In this document: positions 1 to 11,320 of the stretch, in pieces
Numbering within the stretch: position 1 is the first letter of the stretch
Layout of the letters: each line of letters opens with the position of its first letter
From: Choristoneura fumiferana
Taxonomy: Eukaryota; Arthropoda; Insecta; Lepidoptera; Tortricidae
Length of the DNA stretch: 64,000 bases
Assembly (NCBI RefSeq): GCF_025370935.1
Contig: NC_133485.1
Span: 6,229,970-6,293,969, forward strand
Direction of reading: 5' to 3'
Position numbers and translations under genes: made by a program
Notes under the pieces: model-generated
What the model was told of the DNA's origin: nothing
The model's database searches: none
Seen by the model: only the letters and a program-made list of their open reading frames with translations

Positions 1-186
1 AAGGCCTCTGCACTCAGCCTTCTTACCTAATATGAGGAATAAAAATGATACCGTGTGTATTTCTTTCCACTATCAATGTCACTAGTTTTTCACCTCTCCC
101 ACAGCACACACAGGTTCATATGGGTTTCGACTAAGTTTAAGTTACTTGACAGAGTCGGGACTAGAGTAGTAGACTTGTTGTTTCCT

Positions 187-856
187 TTTTAACTGACTTC
201 AAAAAAGGAGGAGGTTCTATGTTCCAATGTTTGTATTTTTTTTTATGTATGTTCGCCGATTACTCAGTCAATTGTGGACCGATTTTCAAAATTATTTTTT
301 TATTCGAAAGGGTACTCTTTTGAGGTGGTCCCATTGTCACCAAGTCAAGATCTGATGATGGGATCCTAGGGAAATTGAGGGCAAACCTCAAATTTTATAG
401 GCACACCTATGGCGATTTTGGCATTTTTAGCATTAAGATAAGCATTTACATTCAGAAAGTATCATTTATTACCTGGACCTGATGAAGAAGACCGTAGATG
501 ACCAATGGAACTCGTCAAAAGCTAAGTAACGCTCGCTCGTCTACAAACGATTAGCGACTAAGAAGGAGCTTTAAGTTAATGATTCTTTCGAACTGATCTG
601 ATGCTAAAGCCGGAAGGTAGGCAACGGAACTCTGTTATAAAACAACGTAACTAAGCCGTGTTTGGGCTTCATGGAATCGTTGTGAGATGTACTTTGGCTA
701 CGAATCACTAAAAAGTGAGAAATAAAGAAATTTTTTATCAAAAGTAAAACCGACTCCAAAAAATTAAAAAAAATAACAAAACATGGAACCGACTACAAAA
801 CCCTTGAAAATATTTTTCTAGCACTAGGTAGGTACCTACTAGCTCGAAGTCGGTCT
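187..856 (+). repeat. Dispersed lepidopteran element with GACTTC ends
   Basis: It begins TTTAACTGACTTCAAAAAAG followed by GAGGAGG, and ends near a mirrored GAAGTCGG at 846-854, with internal ACCGACT motifs near 750 and 788. The same start recurs at 56321. I recall this as an abundant element of moth genomes. No open reading frame of note. The superfamily is not decided. Confidence 0.55.
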
Positions 857-1647
857 CTCAGCACGACCCAGCAGGATGGATTGAAACGCATAGTATTTAG
901 GTGAGGTAGACGACTATTGTTCGATTCCTGCTGGCTTCGTTATTTTTTTGAAATCGGTTTTACTTTTTTGTTAAAAAAAATCTTTATTACTTTTGGTACT
1001 CGAATTTCTTTTGATTACTTAATTCGTGTGACAACTTTATTCTTGTTATTGTGCGTTACGTGGTGTTTACTTTTACGCTTGTCAGTGCCCAGACAATAGT
1101 TGCGAAGTTTTAAAATATCTGAAAACAACTTAATCATGGTGTATTCAGGTAAGGACACGAAAGATCGTTCTCGGTGTGAACGCAGTTATTATTGTCATTT
1201 TAAGCGGCAAGGCAACATGATTTGAATTTTCATTTATGAAACTAAATAGAGTTGTTGACGCTTGAGAAGTATATATTTTTGTCAATAATAGGTAAGAGTT
1301 GAGTAAGGGCAGTTCTCCGACAATCCATACAATATTGTTAATGTTATTATGTGTGTATGTGTATATAATAATGTATATGTGTTCTGTCGGTGTGCAGGAG
1401 ACAAGTAAAACATCCGGTAGCTGGCAATGCACTGTTTATTGCATCTGTTGTAAGAGTCGTGGTGGGCGCAGCAACACACATACATAGATAGATATCGTCA
1501 CTACTTTGAATAAAACTGGTATCTCATAATCGATGATTTTTCCGAATTAACTTAATGAACATTGTTTTAAGGGTCAAGTTTGTTGACGTGTTGATTTGAG
1601 ATACGAGATTTTTAAAGTAGTGACGATACATACGAGTATAAAACAAA
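857..1647. other. Unassigned intergenic or intronic stretch
   Basis: AT-rich sequence without a supported gene. The short open frames near 917-1100 and 1145-1487 have no recognisable domain, and I see no strong repeat here. Confidence 0.5.
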
Positions 1648-1659
1648 CCAGAAAAAAAA

Positions 1660-1873
1660 TGATTGAATCAGGCGTTACTTTGCGGAGGTCCATGTCAATG
1701 GACTAAAAGAATTTCCTTGCTCACCCGCGACCTTACGATAGCTAAGCTTATGCAAAATATGCGTGTTCATGCAGTTCTTACAGTGTGGAGGTGGAGGAAC
1801 TGCATGAACACGCATATTTTGCATAAGCTTAGCTATCGTAAGGTCGCGGGTGAGCAATGAAATTCTTTTAGTT
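1660..1873 (-). mobile_element. Short hairpin element with one-sided tail, copy 1
   Basis: Two 74-bp arms (1703-1776 and 1800-1873) are near-perfect inverted repeats around a ~20-base loop. On the - strand the hairpin is followed by a tail, here 1660-1702, containing AAAGTAACGCCTGATTCAAT. The unit is flanked by the direct repeat CCAGAAAAAAA (1648-1658 and 1874-1884). A longer copy with the same tail lies at 48922-49460; this copy has lost the hairpin tip. The 11-bp duplication and asymmetric tail suggest retroposition (inference). Confidence 0.7.
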
Positions 1874-1886
1874 CCAGAAAAAAAGA

Positions 1887-1957
1887 CCAGCACTGGGAAT
1901 CGAACCCAGGTCCTCAGCAATCCGTGCTGCGTGCTATACCCCCTACACCACTGCTGG
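1887..1957 (-). repeat. tRNA-derived SINE head
   Basis: The - strand reads as a tRNA-like unit. The ends CCAGCA and TGCTGG can pair as an acceptor stem, TGGTGTAGGGGGT resembles an A box, and CTGGGTTCGATTCCCAG forms a T arm with B box GGTTCGATTCC. The anticodon arm is poor, so a working tRNA is unlikely; a SINE promoter head fits better. It directly follows the duplication of the hairpin element. Confidence 0.6.
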
Positions 1958-2397
1958 ATAGGAATCTAGACACAAAAAATTCAAAAAGACTCCAAAAAAT
2001 CAATCATAATATTAAAGCTTGGTTTATGTGCTTGGATTTTTAAATGCATTCAGCACCTTAACCTATTATTTTGCATTCTTTATTGTATTCATACAAAAAT
2101 AATTGCGGCCTTTCTAATTGTCTTTCTAATTAAATAAAATTTTAAAAAGCAAGACGTACAAACCTAGACAGGATGTTGATTTGATTGACAACATATAAAA
2201 CACTGACAAAATTAGTTAACGCTGAAGGTTTGGGAACCGTTATCACCGTTTGTAAGAAAAGGCTGGTTTTCGATTTTATTTCTCAATAATTTTAAGGAAG
2301 ATCACTTTTTAGAAAAATGAAGTATGGACTTTCTATGGTTATCGCGTCATGCGATATGTTGGATCTCTTTGTCTAATTGACTGTTCAAATCAGTACG
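1958..2397. other. Unassigned stretch
   Basis: AT-rich sequence in which I see no gene, hairpin or recognised repeat. Confidence 0.5.
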
Positions 2398-2440
2398 TCT
2401 CACTGCTGGGCACAGGCCTCCTCTCCGAATAAGGGAGCTA
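2398..2440 (-). repeat. Fragment of SINE/LINE 3' end
   Basis: Contains CTCACTGCTGGGCACAGGCC, the reverse complement of the GGCCTGTGCCCAGCAGTG motif that ends many lepidopteran SINE and LINE copies. Related motifs occur at 29118, 35964 and 41708 in this window. Confidence 0.6.
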
Positions 2441-3368
2441 TCAATAAAAATATATTCACAATTCATAATTAATATTTATAGTAATGTAAATGGAACTACT
2501 GGTAGAAAATACAAACTGTATCGATGCCATGATCGAGCTCATGGTCCCAATTAGACCGTAGGTGTTAACGCCTAGTGCCTTGACCAAGACTCGACTCGGA
2601 TAGGACCGTATTAAATAACATCAGCTACAGTGGATACGATAATAAGGAGAAGAAAATAACTAAAGCCTCACTTTCTTCCCAATTATCAAAATTTAGATGA
2701 AATATTCTGAAATAAAGCTAAATTAATATAGGGCGATTGTAGAGAGACTACTAACTTTAACTAACTTACCTATATTAGTTAATTATAGGCTACCGTTTCG
2801 TAGCAGTAATTAGAATTGTTTGGTGATCTTTAGTTTTAAGGTTTGTCTCTTTAGTTTGCAATTTAGTTTTAAGGTTTGTTGTTTGAGATCTGGATTTGTA
2901 GAGTGCGTCAAAGTTTTTATATTTTTTTAACACTGTGTTTTGAAACGAAAAATGTTTTTCATAATGTTGTTTACCCCATCTGATAGTCAATACTTTAACT
3001 AACGATTAAAATTCAGAATTATTCAAATTCACCACTTCATAACGTCAATCATAAATATCTATCTACTAACTTTTCTATGCATACACATTTTTAACTTTAA
3101 TTTTCTACAGGTGCGTCTAAAGAGTAGAAAGGTTATGATTCCAGTTGTCAATATAAGTACAGGGCCTGTAATATGAGGAAATAATTAAAACATAGATAAT
3201 ACTCTTCAAAATGAACAACATTAGTTAAGTTTATGCGAAGAAGCAATGTAAAGCAAAATGCTTGTTGTTTGTAGGGTGACAGGCGATGTCAGTTGTGTTC
3301 TAGGATGGCGTACATTGATAGCAGTATTTAATTTGTATGAAAAAGGGAAAATCTAAAGACTCCATGAT
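2441..3368. other. Unassigned stretch with small direct repeat
   Basis: No gene seen. TTTAGTTTTAAGGTTTGT occurs twice about 33 bases apart (around 2829 and 2862), which explains the repetitive short open frame on the - strand. Confidence 0.45.
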
Positions 3369-3437
3369 TTTTAAAAGACGCTGAACTAATGTTGTTAAGT
3401 TTGACGGTTGACGAGTACGATCTGTTTTAATTTTTTG
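3369..3437 (+). repeat. Dispersed repeat shared with 41641-41700
   Basis: TTTTTAAAAGACGCTGAACT through GACGAGTACGATCTGTTTTA aligns with 41643-41698 with few changes. It is an unassigned repeat fragment. Confidence 0.5.
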
Positions 3438-5708
3438 CTCGTATTACAGGGCACACCCGGTAAAAGTAGAATAAGTATGGTTAAAAATCCGATCTCAATC
3501 GTTATGAGTGGTCACCAAAAATATGATAAGTAACAGCAGCATAATAAGCAAAAAAATGGTATAAATAAATTTTTTTGAACTGACATTGACTCCAGAAAGC
3601 TACCACCAAGTAACGCCTGAAAGAATGAATTAGTTATAAAACTAGTAACTCGCTCAAAGTCATCTTTTTTACACAGATATATTCTTGGGTGTGACCACAA
3701 TCACACCTGATAGTAAGCAAAGATGTGAACTAATATAGAGCACGCTTGCCTAATAAGTAAATGATCATTCAGTCAGCCTAGATTTGAAGACGGCCAGATT
3801 GTAGCGATGGGAACACAGAAACTGGCAGAGCATTCCACTCATTAGCTATAGGGTTTTAGATTTCTAAAAAGTTTTCAAATTATGAAAATATTATAAATTG
3901 CACGTAATACAGTGTTATCAAACGGTATTTGTCAAATGTTTGTCGGCGAATTGATTGGATTTACAGTCCTACCCATTCTCAAATCAGATTTAAATAAATC
4001 ACGCTCGTTCCCAATCCATTCAGCTGTAACTTAAAATAAATTGACCAGTACATACTTAATGGAAGTGTCTGTCAGTATTCAGGGCAAGAGGCGGTCAATT
4101 TAATGAGCGCGCCGTGTCCATATCGAGCGATCGCAGGGTGCGCGTACGTCGCTTTAGGCGTGATTGAATTCTGTCAATCGCTATTGCCATTTGGCACAGA
4201 GTAATACTGGAGTTATTTATCTACATTCCATACAATCCAATAGAAATATTCTATATTGCTTACCTTAAGTACAATAAGTTGACATATGTAGTTATAAGTA
4301 TAGACAAAATCCAGGGTAGGCGGGTCTTATCGCTTAAAAGCGACATTCATTTCATCATTCAAGAGTTAAAGTTGACAATACATATCTTTCTAGTTTTTAT
4401 TTATAAGTTTTTAGTTAATTATGTATATGATATTTCCAAAAAAATTACAATAATGCAATTGCTTGGAAAATACGTCGCTACGTGGGTCAATCAATCTACT
4501 TACCTGTAGAAATTCCGTAATTTCTGCAGGTGCCAAAGGGAAACCAAGTATCCCGGGAAAAAACAAAGTTACCGCGAGACTCAGACAAAGTTCAGATCCC
4601 ATCCCATCTCTCGTTTTAATGCATTTAAGAACATTATTAAACTTCAGTTTAACTTTGATTCACTTGCGAACCGGTCGGTCAATTCGTCAACTGTCTCATT
4701 TTTTCATCACTATCTTACTATGACTTAGTATTTGCATAATGATACATTTGATAACTATCTAATCGCTAGAACCTAAGACAATGCCTGTCTAGCTTTCCTA
4801 GAAATATGCTAGCAGCCGGCATTATTACTCCGAGCTCATATCTACTTACTTAGACATTATTTTTTCCCCGACGGAGAGGCATTCGTATTTCAATATCAGG
4901 AGTTGTCAACTCAATGCGGCCGAGATACCTGAGCCCACAAGAATTACAATAAGAGAAATGGAAAAGTGCGGACCGAGTTGGAAATTCCAGCACTCTTATT
5001 AACGTTTGAAAATTCATGATTTTATTAACAAACTTTTACAATTACTTGATGGAAAAACGAGATTTTGGAAAGACAAATGTTGAAGGGAAGATTATAAAGA
5101 TATTTCTTGCTTAATTTTCGCGGAGCTATTTCTGTATCATTTTTAATCTCTTAGAATGAAGTCATTTATTATTAGTTCGGTTATTACTTGGAAATAATTC
5201 CTAAAACGGCAATGAATAATATATCAGGATAAAAAAGGGTCAAGTATGAGTCGGACGCACAGATAGTTAGTTAAGTAATAATTAAATCTTCATTCTAATG
5301 TGATTCTTTTCGGAATTAATATCAAGGTATACGCAGCCTAAATTAATTTCGGTCCCAAGTTACCGAATAGTAACTTCCATCAGACCTAAACAAACAAGCT
5401 TGTACAGTCCACGTCCATTAGCTCCTACAAGCCCCGAGTACTTTTCTTCATACTGCGACTTACTTCACTATTCTGCCGCGTGTACACTTAATATATTTGA
5501 ATCTCACCCCAATCAACACTAAAACACCACATTGATTTTCCTTGGCATTGCGATTCCTCTACAACATCAATTTAATTGCAGCAAGATTCCATAGAAGATC
5601 AGAATTTGACTGACCAAAACATTTTTTTACGAATAATTTTCTTCACAAATGTTTAATTTAGACAAATCCATTTTAATCTGAATCTGTAAAAATCAGGATT
5701 TTTATAAA
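3438..5708. other. Unassigned stretch
   Basis: No supported gene. Around 3580-3625 the sequence ATTGACTCCAG...AAGTAACGCCTGA resembles the tail of the hairpin element at 48922-49460 and may be a decayed relative. A CpG-rich patch at 4080-4190 (GCGCGCCGTG, GAGCGATCGCAG, GCGCGTACGTCG) stands out from the AT-rich surroundings, but no exon can be supported there. Confidence 0.4.
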
Positions 5709-5728
5709 ACTAACCTAACCTAACCTAC
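5709..5728 (-). repeat. Short interstitial CCTAA tract
   Basis: About three copies of AACCT. This is the insect telomere repeat unit (TTAGG on the other strand). Shorter tracts occur at 12475 (CCTAA) and 17062 (TTAGG). Such tracts are common by chance or at retrotransposon ends. Confidence 0.5.
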
Positions 5729-5806
5729 AGAGTTGTATGTACACAATGGTCTTGAAATAAATGCTGATTAGTTCACAGTTTCGGAATAAAATGCATTTTT
5801 CCAAAT

Positions 5807-5942
5807 CGCACACCTAGATCGGAAGGGGTATCAACTCAAAGTAACACACCATTTTAGTTTCGACCTACATCTACTTTATGAAAGGCCTAAATTAAAATTT
5901 TGAATTATTTTGGGTTTATGCCCTTTCAATCTAGATGTGCGA
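5807..5942. mobile_element. Foldback MITE
   Basis: The left end TCGCACACCTAGATCGGAAG pairs with the right end CTTTCAATCTAGATGTGCGA. It is a ~136-bp non-coding inverted-repeat element. No clear target duplication was seen. Confidence 0.6.
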
Positions 5943-7089
5943 AATGAAACATTTGTGAAACCAATCATTTGTTAAAAACTGTTCAACTGTTCATGGACTG
6001 ATTCAACTGTACATTGGCTACCAATTTGGCCTAATGGTTGGAGGGACTTTGGAAATTGAATCGTGACTTCGATTGCGCGAACATTTGCGGCGAGGCGGCT
6101 GATTGGTCGAGGACAATGGGCTGGAATGGATAGGTGGTTTGCTTTAAACAGTGATCAAAGTGCTTTGAGTAAACATTGACTGTGGATTTGTCAATCAGAG
6201 CTATATTTACAAGCATTTGCTACATTTTAAACTAGTTTGCTAAAATTTAAGTAAGTTGTCATGACCATTTTGAAGCGCCTAGGGACAATGATAAGGCAAT
6301 GCCATGACGTCACTCGCTAGATAGGAAACCGATCGCCTAATTAATCTTTTTCTATTTATTAATAGTAAAAGTACTAGTAGTAAGATGGATTGGGTAGCAC
6401 AAAATAATTATTTAAATAATGAAATAAGTTTAAAAACGGTCATTACGTTTCTCGTCTCAAGCTAAGGACGGACGGGTGTCGGTCAGTGTACCTTATCTTG
6501 GAAATGTACCCGGCACATTAAAGACATTGAAGTAATTAAGTTACTTTAGTTTAATAATTTAATTGTTTTTGGTGTTTTGTGACAAAGGGGTAAGTTAAAC
6601 AAACTTCTGCAATCTTTGATCTCATTTCCCGTAATTCCAAGAGACAGTTGTGAGTGACAGACGCTCTTTTGTTTTAGCGTAAGGACATGCCCTTTGGGAT
6701 CAGGAGGAGGTCGTTTAGTTTAGCGCTTAGTAAACTTTAAATTTGGACGCTAGCCGGTGGCATACGGATAGGCAAGGATCCCTGACGAAGTCAAAATCCT
6801 TCCTGGCGCTCAACTGTAGTGATAAGTAGCTAGTAATAAGTTAGTTGTAAGTTGTGATCTAATCGATCCCTTAATTCTATAAGTTAAGTTAACCTTAAGT
6901 TCCAGTCACTGATACTGGTAGTGCTTAAATTTAAAATTAGTTAAATCAATATAGTGTTTTAGTGTTCATAGTAGTATTTCTTTTATTTCTTACTCGGCAA
7001 CCCATAACAAAGTAAAAATAAAACTTATCTACTGTCATTCGGAACTCGTTACAAAAGATCGGTTTTCTTTCTCATTTGAATCTTCAGTG
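5943..7089. other. Unassigned stretch
   Basis: No gene, hairpin or recognised repeat that I can support. Confidence 0.45.
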
Positions 7090-7274
7090 CCCTTAGTGTA
7101 AGTTTTCGGTTACAAAATACGTCTCGATCGCGTTCGCAATAAAGTCTCAATTTGTACGCAAACACGAACAGCGCCTCTAGCGGAACGTTTGCGATGTTCG
7201 TGTTTCCACACAAATTGAGATTTTAACGCGAACGCGGTCGAGACGTATTTTGTAACTGAAAACTTACCTAAGGG
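7090..7274. mobile_element. Foldback MITE, long arms
   Basis: Nearly the whole unit is an inverted repeat. CCCTTAGTGTAAGTTTTCGG at the left pairs with CTGAAAACTTACCTAAGGG at the right, and the arms continue through TACAAAATACGTCTCGATCG. The loop contains CGCCTCTAGCGGAACG. Non-coding. Confidence 0.75.
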
Positions 7275-7350
7275 TACAGGAAACCGCAGAAAACCGACGA
7301 GTCAACAAGACCGTCGAGTCGGGTCGAGTGACAAGCGATATCAACATTCT

Positions 7351-7469
7351 GAGGCCGTATTGCCTAATGTTTCTGATGCTCGCGATCGCAATCAAATGAC
7401 AGACTTCGCATACAAAAACTGTCATTTGATTGCGACCGCGAGCGTCAGAAACTTCAGCAATACGGCCTC
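7351..7469. mobile_element. Foldback MITE
   Basis: GAGGCCGTATTGC...CAATCAAATGACAG pairs with CTGTCATTTGATTG...GCAATACGGCCTC across a ~20-base loop. Short open frames over it are palindrome artefacts. Confidence 0.75.
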
Positions 7470-8076
7470 TGGTTGTACCAAACTTTACCACAGCATTGGT
7501 AGTGGTACTTTTAAACTAAAAAATGTAAGCAGAGCAGTGGACAATGTATAACTTGTGGAGAAAAATGTGTCTAATATAAAAATACAGTCAAGCGCGAATT
7601 AGACTCGCGCACCGAAGGTTCTTTAAAAATATGGGGTAAGTATTGAATATCCAGTATTATTAACAGAGGCCATGTCATAAGCAAAATGTACGACGTGAGG
7701 GGTCATTTTAGATGGTTACTGACTTCTCTTATTGGTTATACTGTAAGAGCTACCTTCATATCCAATTTCAAGTTTTTAGGAAATAGATTTGCGAGCTATT
7801 ATACGGAAACAATTTTTTACTTTTTTTAGTGACTATCTTTTCATTGCGTCGCCTTATAAATTTGATTTGTCCACTGCTCCAAGTATCTAAAAAAAAAAAC
7901 ACTTTAGAGTTAGGTATTGATACTATTGTGTAGCTTAAGACATTCTGCATCACATGGTATAAATCGTTTTTTTCGTCGTAAAAGTAAGTGTTTTTTTTTT
8001 TGAGATACCACCTTTTGGCTTAGGAAGGCAGCTAGCAGACTTGCATTATTTGCTACGGCGTGCATTGAGTAGGCAT
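7470..8076. other. Unassigned stretch with GGTTCCGTA-family fragment
   Basis: At 7587-7625 GCGCGAATTAGACTCGCGCA followed by CCGAAGGTTC is a decayed start of the GGTTCCGTA family seen at 9849. The rest shows nothing supportable. Confidence 0.4.
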
Positions 8077-8209
8077 CAGGGTTGGCAGCGCTCGTAGACG
8101 CTTTTGACGCTTTGGGTCGACTCCAGGGTTGGCAGTTGGTAGTTTTAGCGCCGCAACAGCGCGCCCTCAACACTAGGGCCGCTTGTAGACGTTCACCGGA
8201 CAACGGACC

Positions 8210-8346
8210 GTTTTTTTTGCCGGATTTGCGGTGTTGTATGGCTTATAATGAACGTGTGTACATGCACCGGACAATTAAGCTGCCGGACATGTATGTACAC
8301 ACATTAATTGTAAGCCGTACAACACCGCAAGTCCGACAAAAAAACA
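8210..8346. mobile_element. Inner foldback MITE 1
   Basis: GTTTTTTTTGCCGGATTTGC and GCGGTGTTGTATGGCTTATA pair with TGTAAGCCGTACAACACCGC and AAGTCCGACAAAAAAAC. It lies wholly inside the 8117-8571 element. Confidence 0.7.
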
Positions 8347-8348
8347 GA

Positions 8349-8477
8349 AGGGCCACTACGAAACTCGAAACTCGAAGTTCGTGTCGTACCGTTCCTCTCG
8401 CTCTCGTATTAAATAGTATAAGTGTCAGACGGACCGCACGACGTGAACTTCGAGGTTCGGGTTTCGTAGTAGCCCTG
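8349..8477. mobile_element. Inner foldback MITE 2 (CGAAGTTCGT family)
   Basis: AGGGCCACTACGAAACTCGA at the left pairs with GTTTCGTAGTAGCCCT at the right; the middle reads CCTCTCGCTCTCGTATTAAA. Family copies lie at 11090, 19270 and 60743. Confidence 0.75.
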
Positions 8478-8594
8478 CAGTTCGTTGTCCGGTGAACGTC
8501 TACAAGCGGCCCTAGTGTTGAGGGCGCGCTGTTGCGGCGCTAAAACTACCAACTGCCGACCCTGGAGTCGATCCAATGGACGCCAATGCGTATT

Positions 8595-8720
8595 TGATAT
8601 TAATTTCAGCTTAATACCTCCACGCGAGAAAGGGGGGCTTGATACGTCATATATCTGGACTGACATGCATACCGACAGACAGACGGACAACAAAGTGATC
8701 CTGTAAGGGTCAGGAATAAA
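8595..8720 (+). repeat. 3' end of GGTTCCGTA-type dispersed repeat
   Basis: Contains GACAGACAGACGGACAACAA followed by AGTGATCCTGTAAGGGT, matching the segment at 62505-62770. I recall this as the end of an abundant lepidopteran repeat. Confidence 0.55.
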
Positions 8721-9848
8721 ATGGCTCGACTGTAAACAACAGAGGTAAACATCATAATGCAACTTATTTAAATATTTAAAAAACGGTTAATGCAGCCTAG
8801 TATCTCGTTGCATGTTGACTTGAGAGGTATTTTTATCTCAAAGGACGTTGCGAATGCAAACGTGCACTTGCCTAGAACCTTAGAGAATGTGTGGCGAAGT
8901 GCCAATAGTTCAGCCTTAGCTAAACGAGGGCGAATGCATTTCAATTCAATGTTAATATTTTTAATGTCTGCTTGTATGTTAGATGAGGTTAGATACATAC
9001 ATATATAGAGTTTAAAGGGATTTTGTATACTTGAAAAAATAGCTAAAAAAATTATTGTATTCTATAAGATTATTTTGATTTGTGTCAACGCCGCAAGCAC
9101 GTGTATGTATCTGATATCATGCCGCTTTAACGCGTTTGTCAATCCCGTATGTCGTCATGAATTGAATGTAAGTGGCTGTAAAGACTGTAAAACGACTTGG
9201 TATTCAAAAGCGAGGATTTACTTTACCTACCTACCGAAAGTGACCTATCAAATGCTATTCAAAACTAATTTATAGGAACACGTACGATAATGTGTAGGTA
9301 TAAAACAAGCAACTCTGTTAATGTTAATAGTATCATGAATATAACCCGTTAATAGTAAATTATTTGGCACGTTCACATTCTTTTTCGTGAATATATTTTA
9401 TGAACACTTTTTTGAAATCCGGATACCTACGCTTTCTTAGCCGCCTAGTCCGACGGTTTAGTTTGTATCGGACGTCAAAGCATTTTAATTTGATTTTATA
9501 TTTCTCTTAGGGCGATCATCGAATCAAGACAATTTGGTTTATATCTCTCAGTTTGATTCATCACAACAGTACCTATAGTTTAAAAATAATTACTTATAAT
9601 AATTTGAAATAATAATAAAAAAAGTTAGATAAAGGTATGACTCAAAAACTGAACGAAAGTAGTAAATATAGGAATAATGTTCTCGTACCTACATTATGGT
9701 ATATTTGATATAAGCGAATAACGAAAAAAACAGTTATCTAAATAAGCTTAAGATCAACACATTACGGAAAACTTGAGAATCACGTGTTGTTACGAGTAGA
9801 ATAATGATACTCGCATTCTAATGCACTACACTTGTAAATAATAGAAAG
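8721..9848. other. Unassigned stretch
   Basis: No supported gene or repeat. The small open frames on both strands at 8768-9008 have no recognisable features. Confidence 0.45.
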
Positions 9849-10622
9849 CGGCCAAGTGCGAGTCGGACTCGCCCATGAAGGGTTCCGTAGCAGCAAGTAA
9901 CATAATATTAAGTTTCCTTGAAGTATTAAATATATTGACCCGGATAACTCACGTCTTAAATCGAGTTTAGCTCGACATGTTACACATGTGTGTCGACATG
10001 CTAAACTAAATTTAAGACGTGAGTTATCCGGGTCAATCACGGGTCAATATATTTAATATGAGTGAGTCTCAGGGTAGTTTCATGTTCAAAATTTCCTTTA
10101 AGTACTTTACGATTTATGACGTCTTAATAAAAAACTACTAACTACATCTCGTTCAAACCAATTTTCGGTGGAAGTTTACATGGATGTACATCATATATTT
10201 TTTTTAGTTTTATCATTCTCTTATTTTAGAAATAACAGGGGGGGGGGGGCACACATTTTACCACTTTGGAAGAGTCTCTCGCGCAAACTATTCAGTTTAG
10301 AAAAAAGATATATTAGAACCTCAATATCATTTTTGAAGACCTATCCATAAATACCCCACACGTATGGGTTTGATGGTAAAAATATTTTTTGAGTTTCAGT
10401 TCTAAGTATGGGGAACCCCCAAAATTTGTTGGTTTTTTCCCTATTTTTGTGTGTAAATCTTAATGCGGTTCACAAAATACATCTATTTACCAAGTTTCAA
10501 AAGTATAGTTCTTATAGTTTCGGAAAAAAGTGGCTGTGACATACGGACGGACAGACAGACAGACAGACATGACGAATCCATACGGTTTCCGTTTTTTGCC
10601 ATTTGGCTACGGGACCCTAAAA
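9849..10622. mobile_element. GGTTCCGTA-type element, full copy
   Basis: Starts GGCCAAGTGCGAGTCGGACT...GGGTTCCGTAG and ends TTTGGCTACGGGACCCTA, so the ends are mirrored. Inside are GGACGGACAGACAGACAGAC and a run of 10 G at 10240. A 100-bp foldback (9936-10036) is inserted near the left end. It encodes nothing. It is abundant in moths by recall; the superfamily is not decided from sequence. Confidence 0.65.
9936..10036. mobile_element. Foldback MITE (GGATAACTCACGTCTTAAA family)
   Basis: TGACCCGGATAACTCACGTC at the left pairs with GACGTGAGTTATCCGGGTCA at the right. Related copies are at 55449-55590, and a lone arm is at 34690-34725. Confidence 0.7.
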
Positions 10623-11089
10623 GCTCAACTACATTAAAATGCCCTTATTCCTCGCAAAGCCCGCTATCACCTCATTCTACTCACCAAGCAGTATGCCCCA
10701 GTCCGCGCGCATGCCCATCACCATCATTGTAACAAACAAAAAACGTGTCACTGTATTTACCTTTGCGTATCTTGGTAGGACGGAACATGGCGACCTCACG
10801 CGCAGGTTCACGAAGACATTTCCCACGATAACAAACAAAAAGTCAACACGATTGTCTCGGTTCAACACAAAAACTGAAAGGAGAGGAATTCTCCTTGCGC
10901 GCGTTATCACTATCAGCACGCGATCCGACGTAGACACCGATAACATGATAGCAATGACTCTTTCGAGCCACTAGTGATTAGGAATACGAGGTCGCGAGTT
11001 CAAATGTGTATGTTATAAAAACTATTTTTTTATGTTCAGGGAGTTTAAAATGAAGTCTACAAACACTTTTAGATTAAATAAACCAAGGG
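10623..11089. other. Low-copy-looking stretch, possible small exon
   Basis: This piece does not match other parts of the window and is richer in GC than its surroundings. On the - strand, 10750-10685 could be a small exon: CAG before it, the donor GTGAGT after it, and an open frame with GC-rich codons ending GMRADWGILL. The acceptor lacks a good pyrimidine tract, so this is weak. Confidence 0.2.
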
Positions 11090-11230
11090 GGCTACTAAGT
11101 ACTTAATTCGAAAATCGAAGTTCGTTCGTATCGTACCGTCCTCTCACTCTCGTATTTAATAATTTAGCGACAGCGCCAGTCAGCGGGACGGCAAGATACG
11201 AATTTAGAATTTTGCACTTTGTAGTACCTA
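11090..11230. mobile_element. CGAAGTTCGT-family MITE, diverged
   Basis: ATCGAAGTTCGTTCGTATCG and CCTCTCACTCTCGTATTTAA mark it as a relative of the MITEs at 8349 and 60743. The right side is more diverged (AGTCAGCGGGACGGC...TTTGTAGTACC). Confidence 0.6.
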
Positions 11231-11275
11231 TAGGCCTGATAATGAGGAGTTATTTTTGTGAGACAGCTAGTAAAA

Positions 11276-11320
11276 CGGGGCAAGTGCAAGTCGGACTCGC
11301 GCACCGAGGGTTCCGTACAC
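11276..11320 (+). repeat. Start fragment of GGTTCCGTA element
   Basis: GCAAGTGCAAGTCGGACTCG and GAGGGTTCCGTAC match the start of the 9849 element; the remainder is missing. Confidence 0.6.

Larger units (their letters stand above)
8117..8571. mobile_element. Outer foldback element of a triple nest
   Basis: The left arm, 8117-8205 (TCGACTCCAGGGTTGGCAGT to TTCACCGGACAACG), pairs almost perfectly with the right arm 8483-8571. The ~277 bases between hold two further palindromic elements (8210-8346 and 8349-8477). A truncated copy of the arm (8077-8115) precedes it. The high arm identity suggests recent formation or hairpin-driven correction. Confidence 0.75.

Noticed and set aside
1887..1957. 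Functional tRNA gene on the - strand
   Set aside because: The acceptor and T arms pair, but the anticodon arm is irregular and similar units in this window are clearly SINE heads.
8082..8762. Overlapping 137- and 117-codon frames on opposite strands
   Set aside because: They mirror each other because the DNA is a nested palindrome of MITEs.
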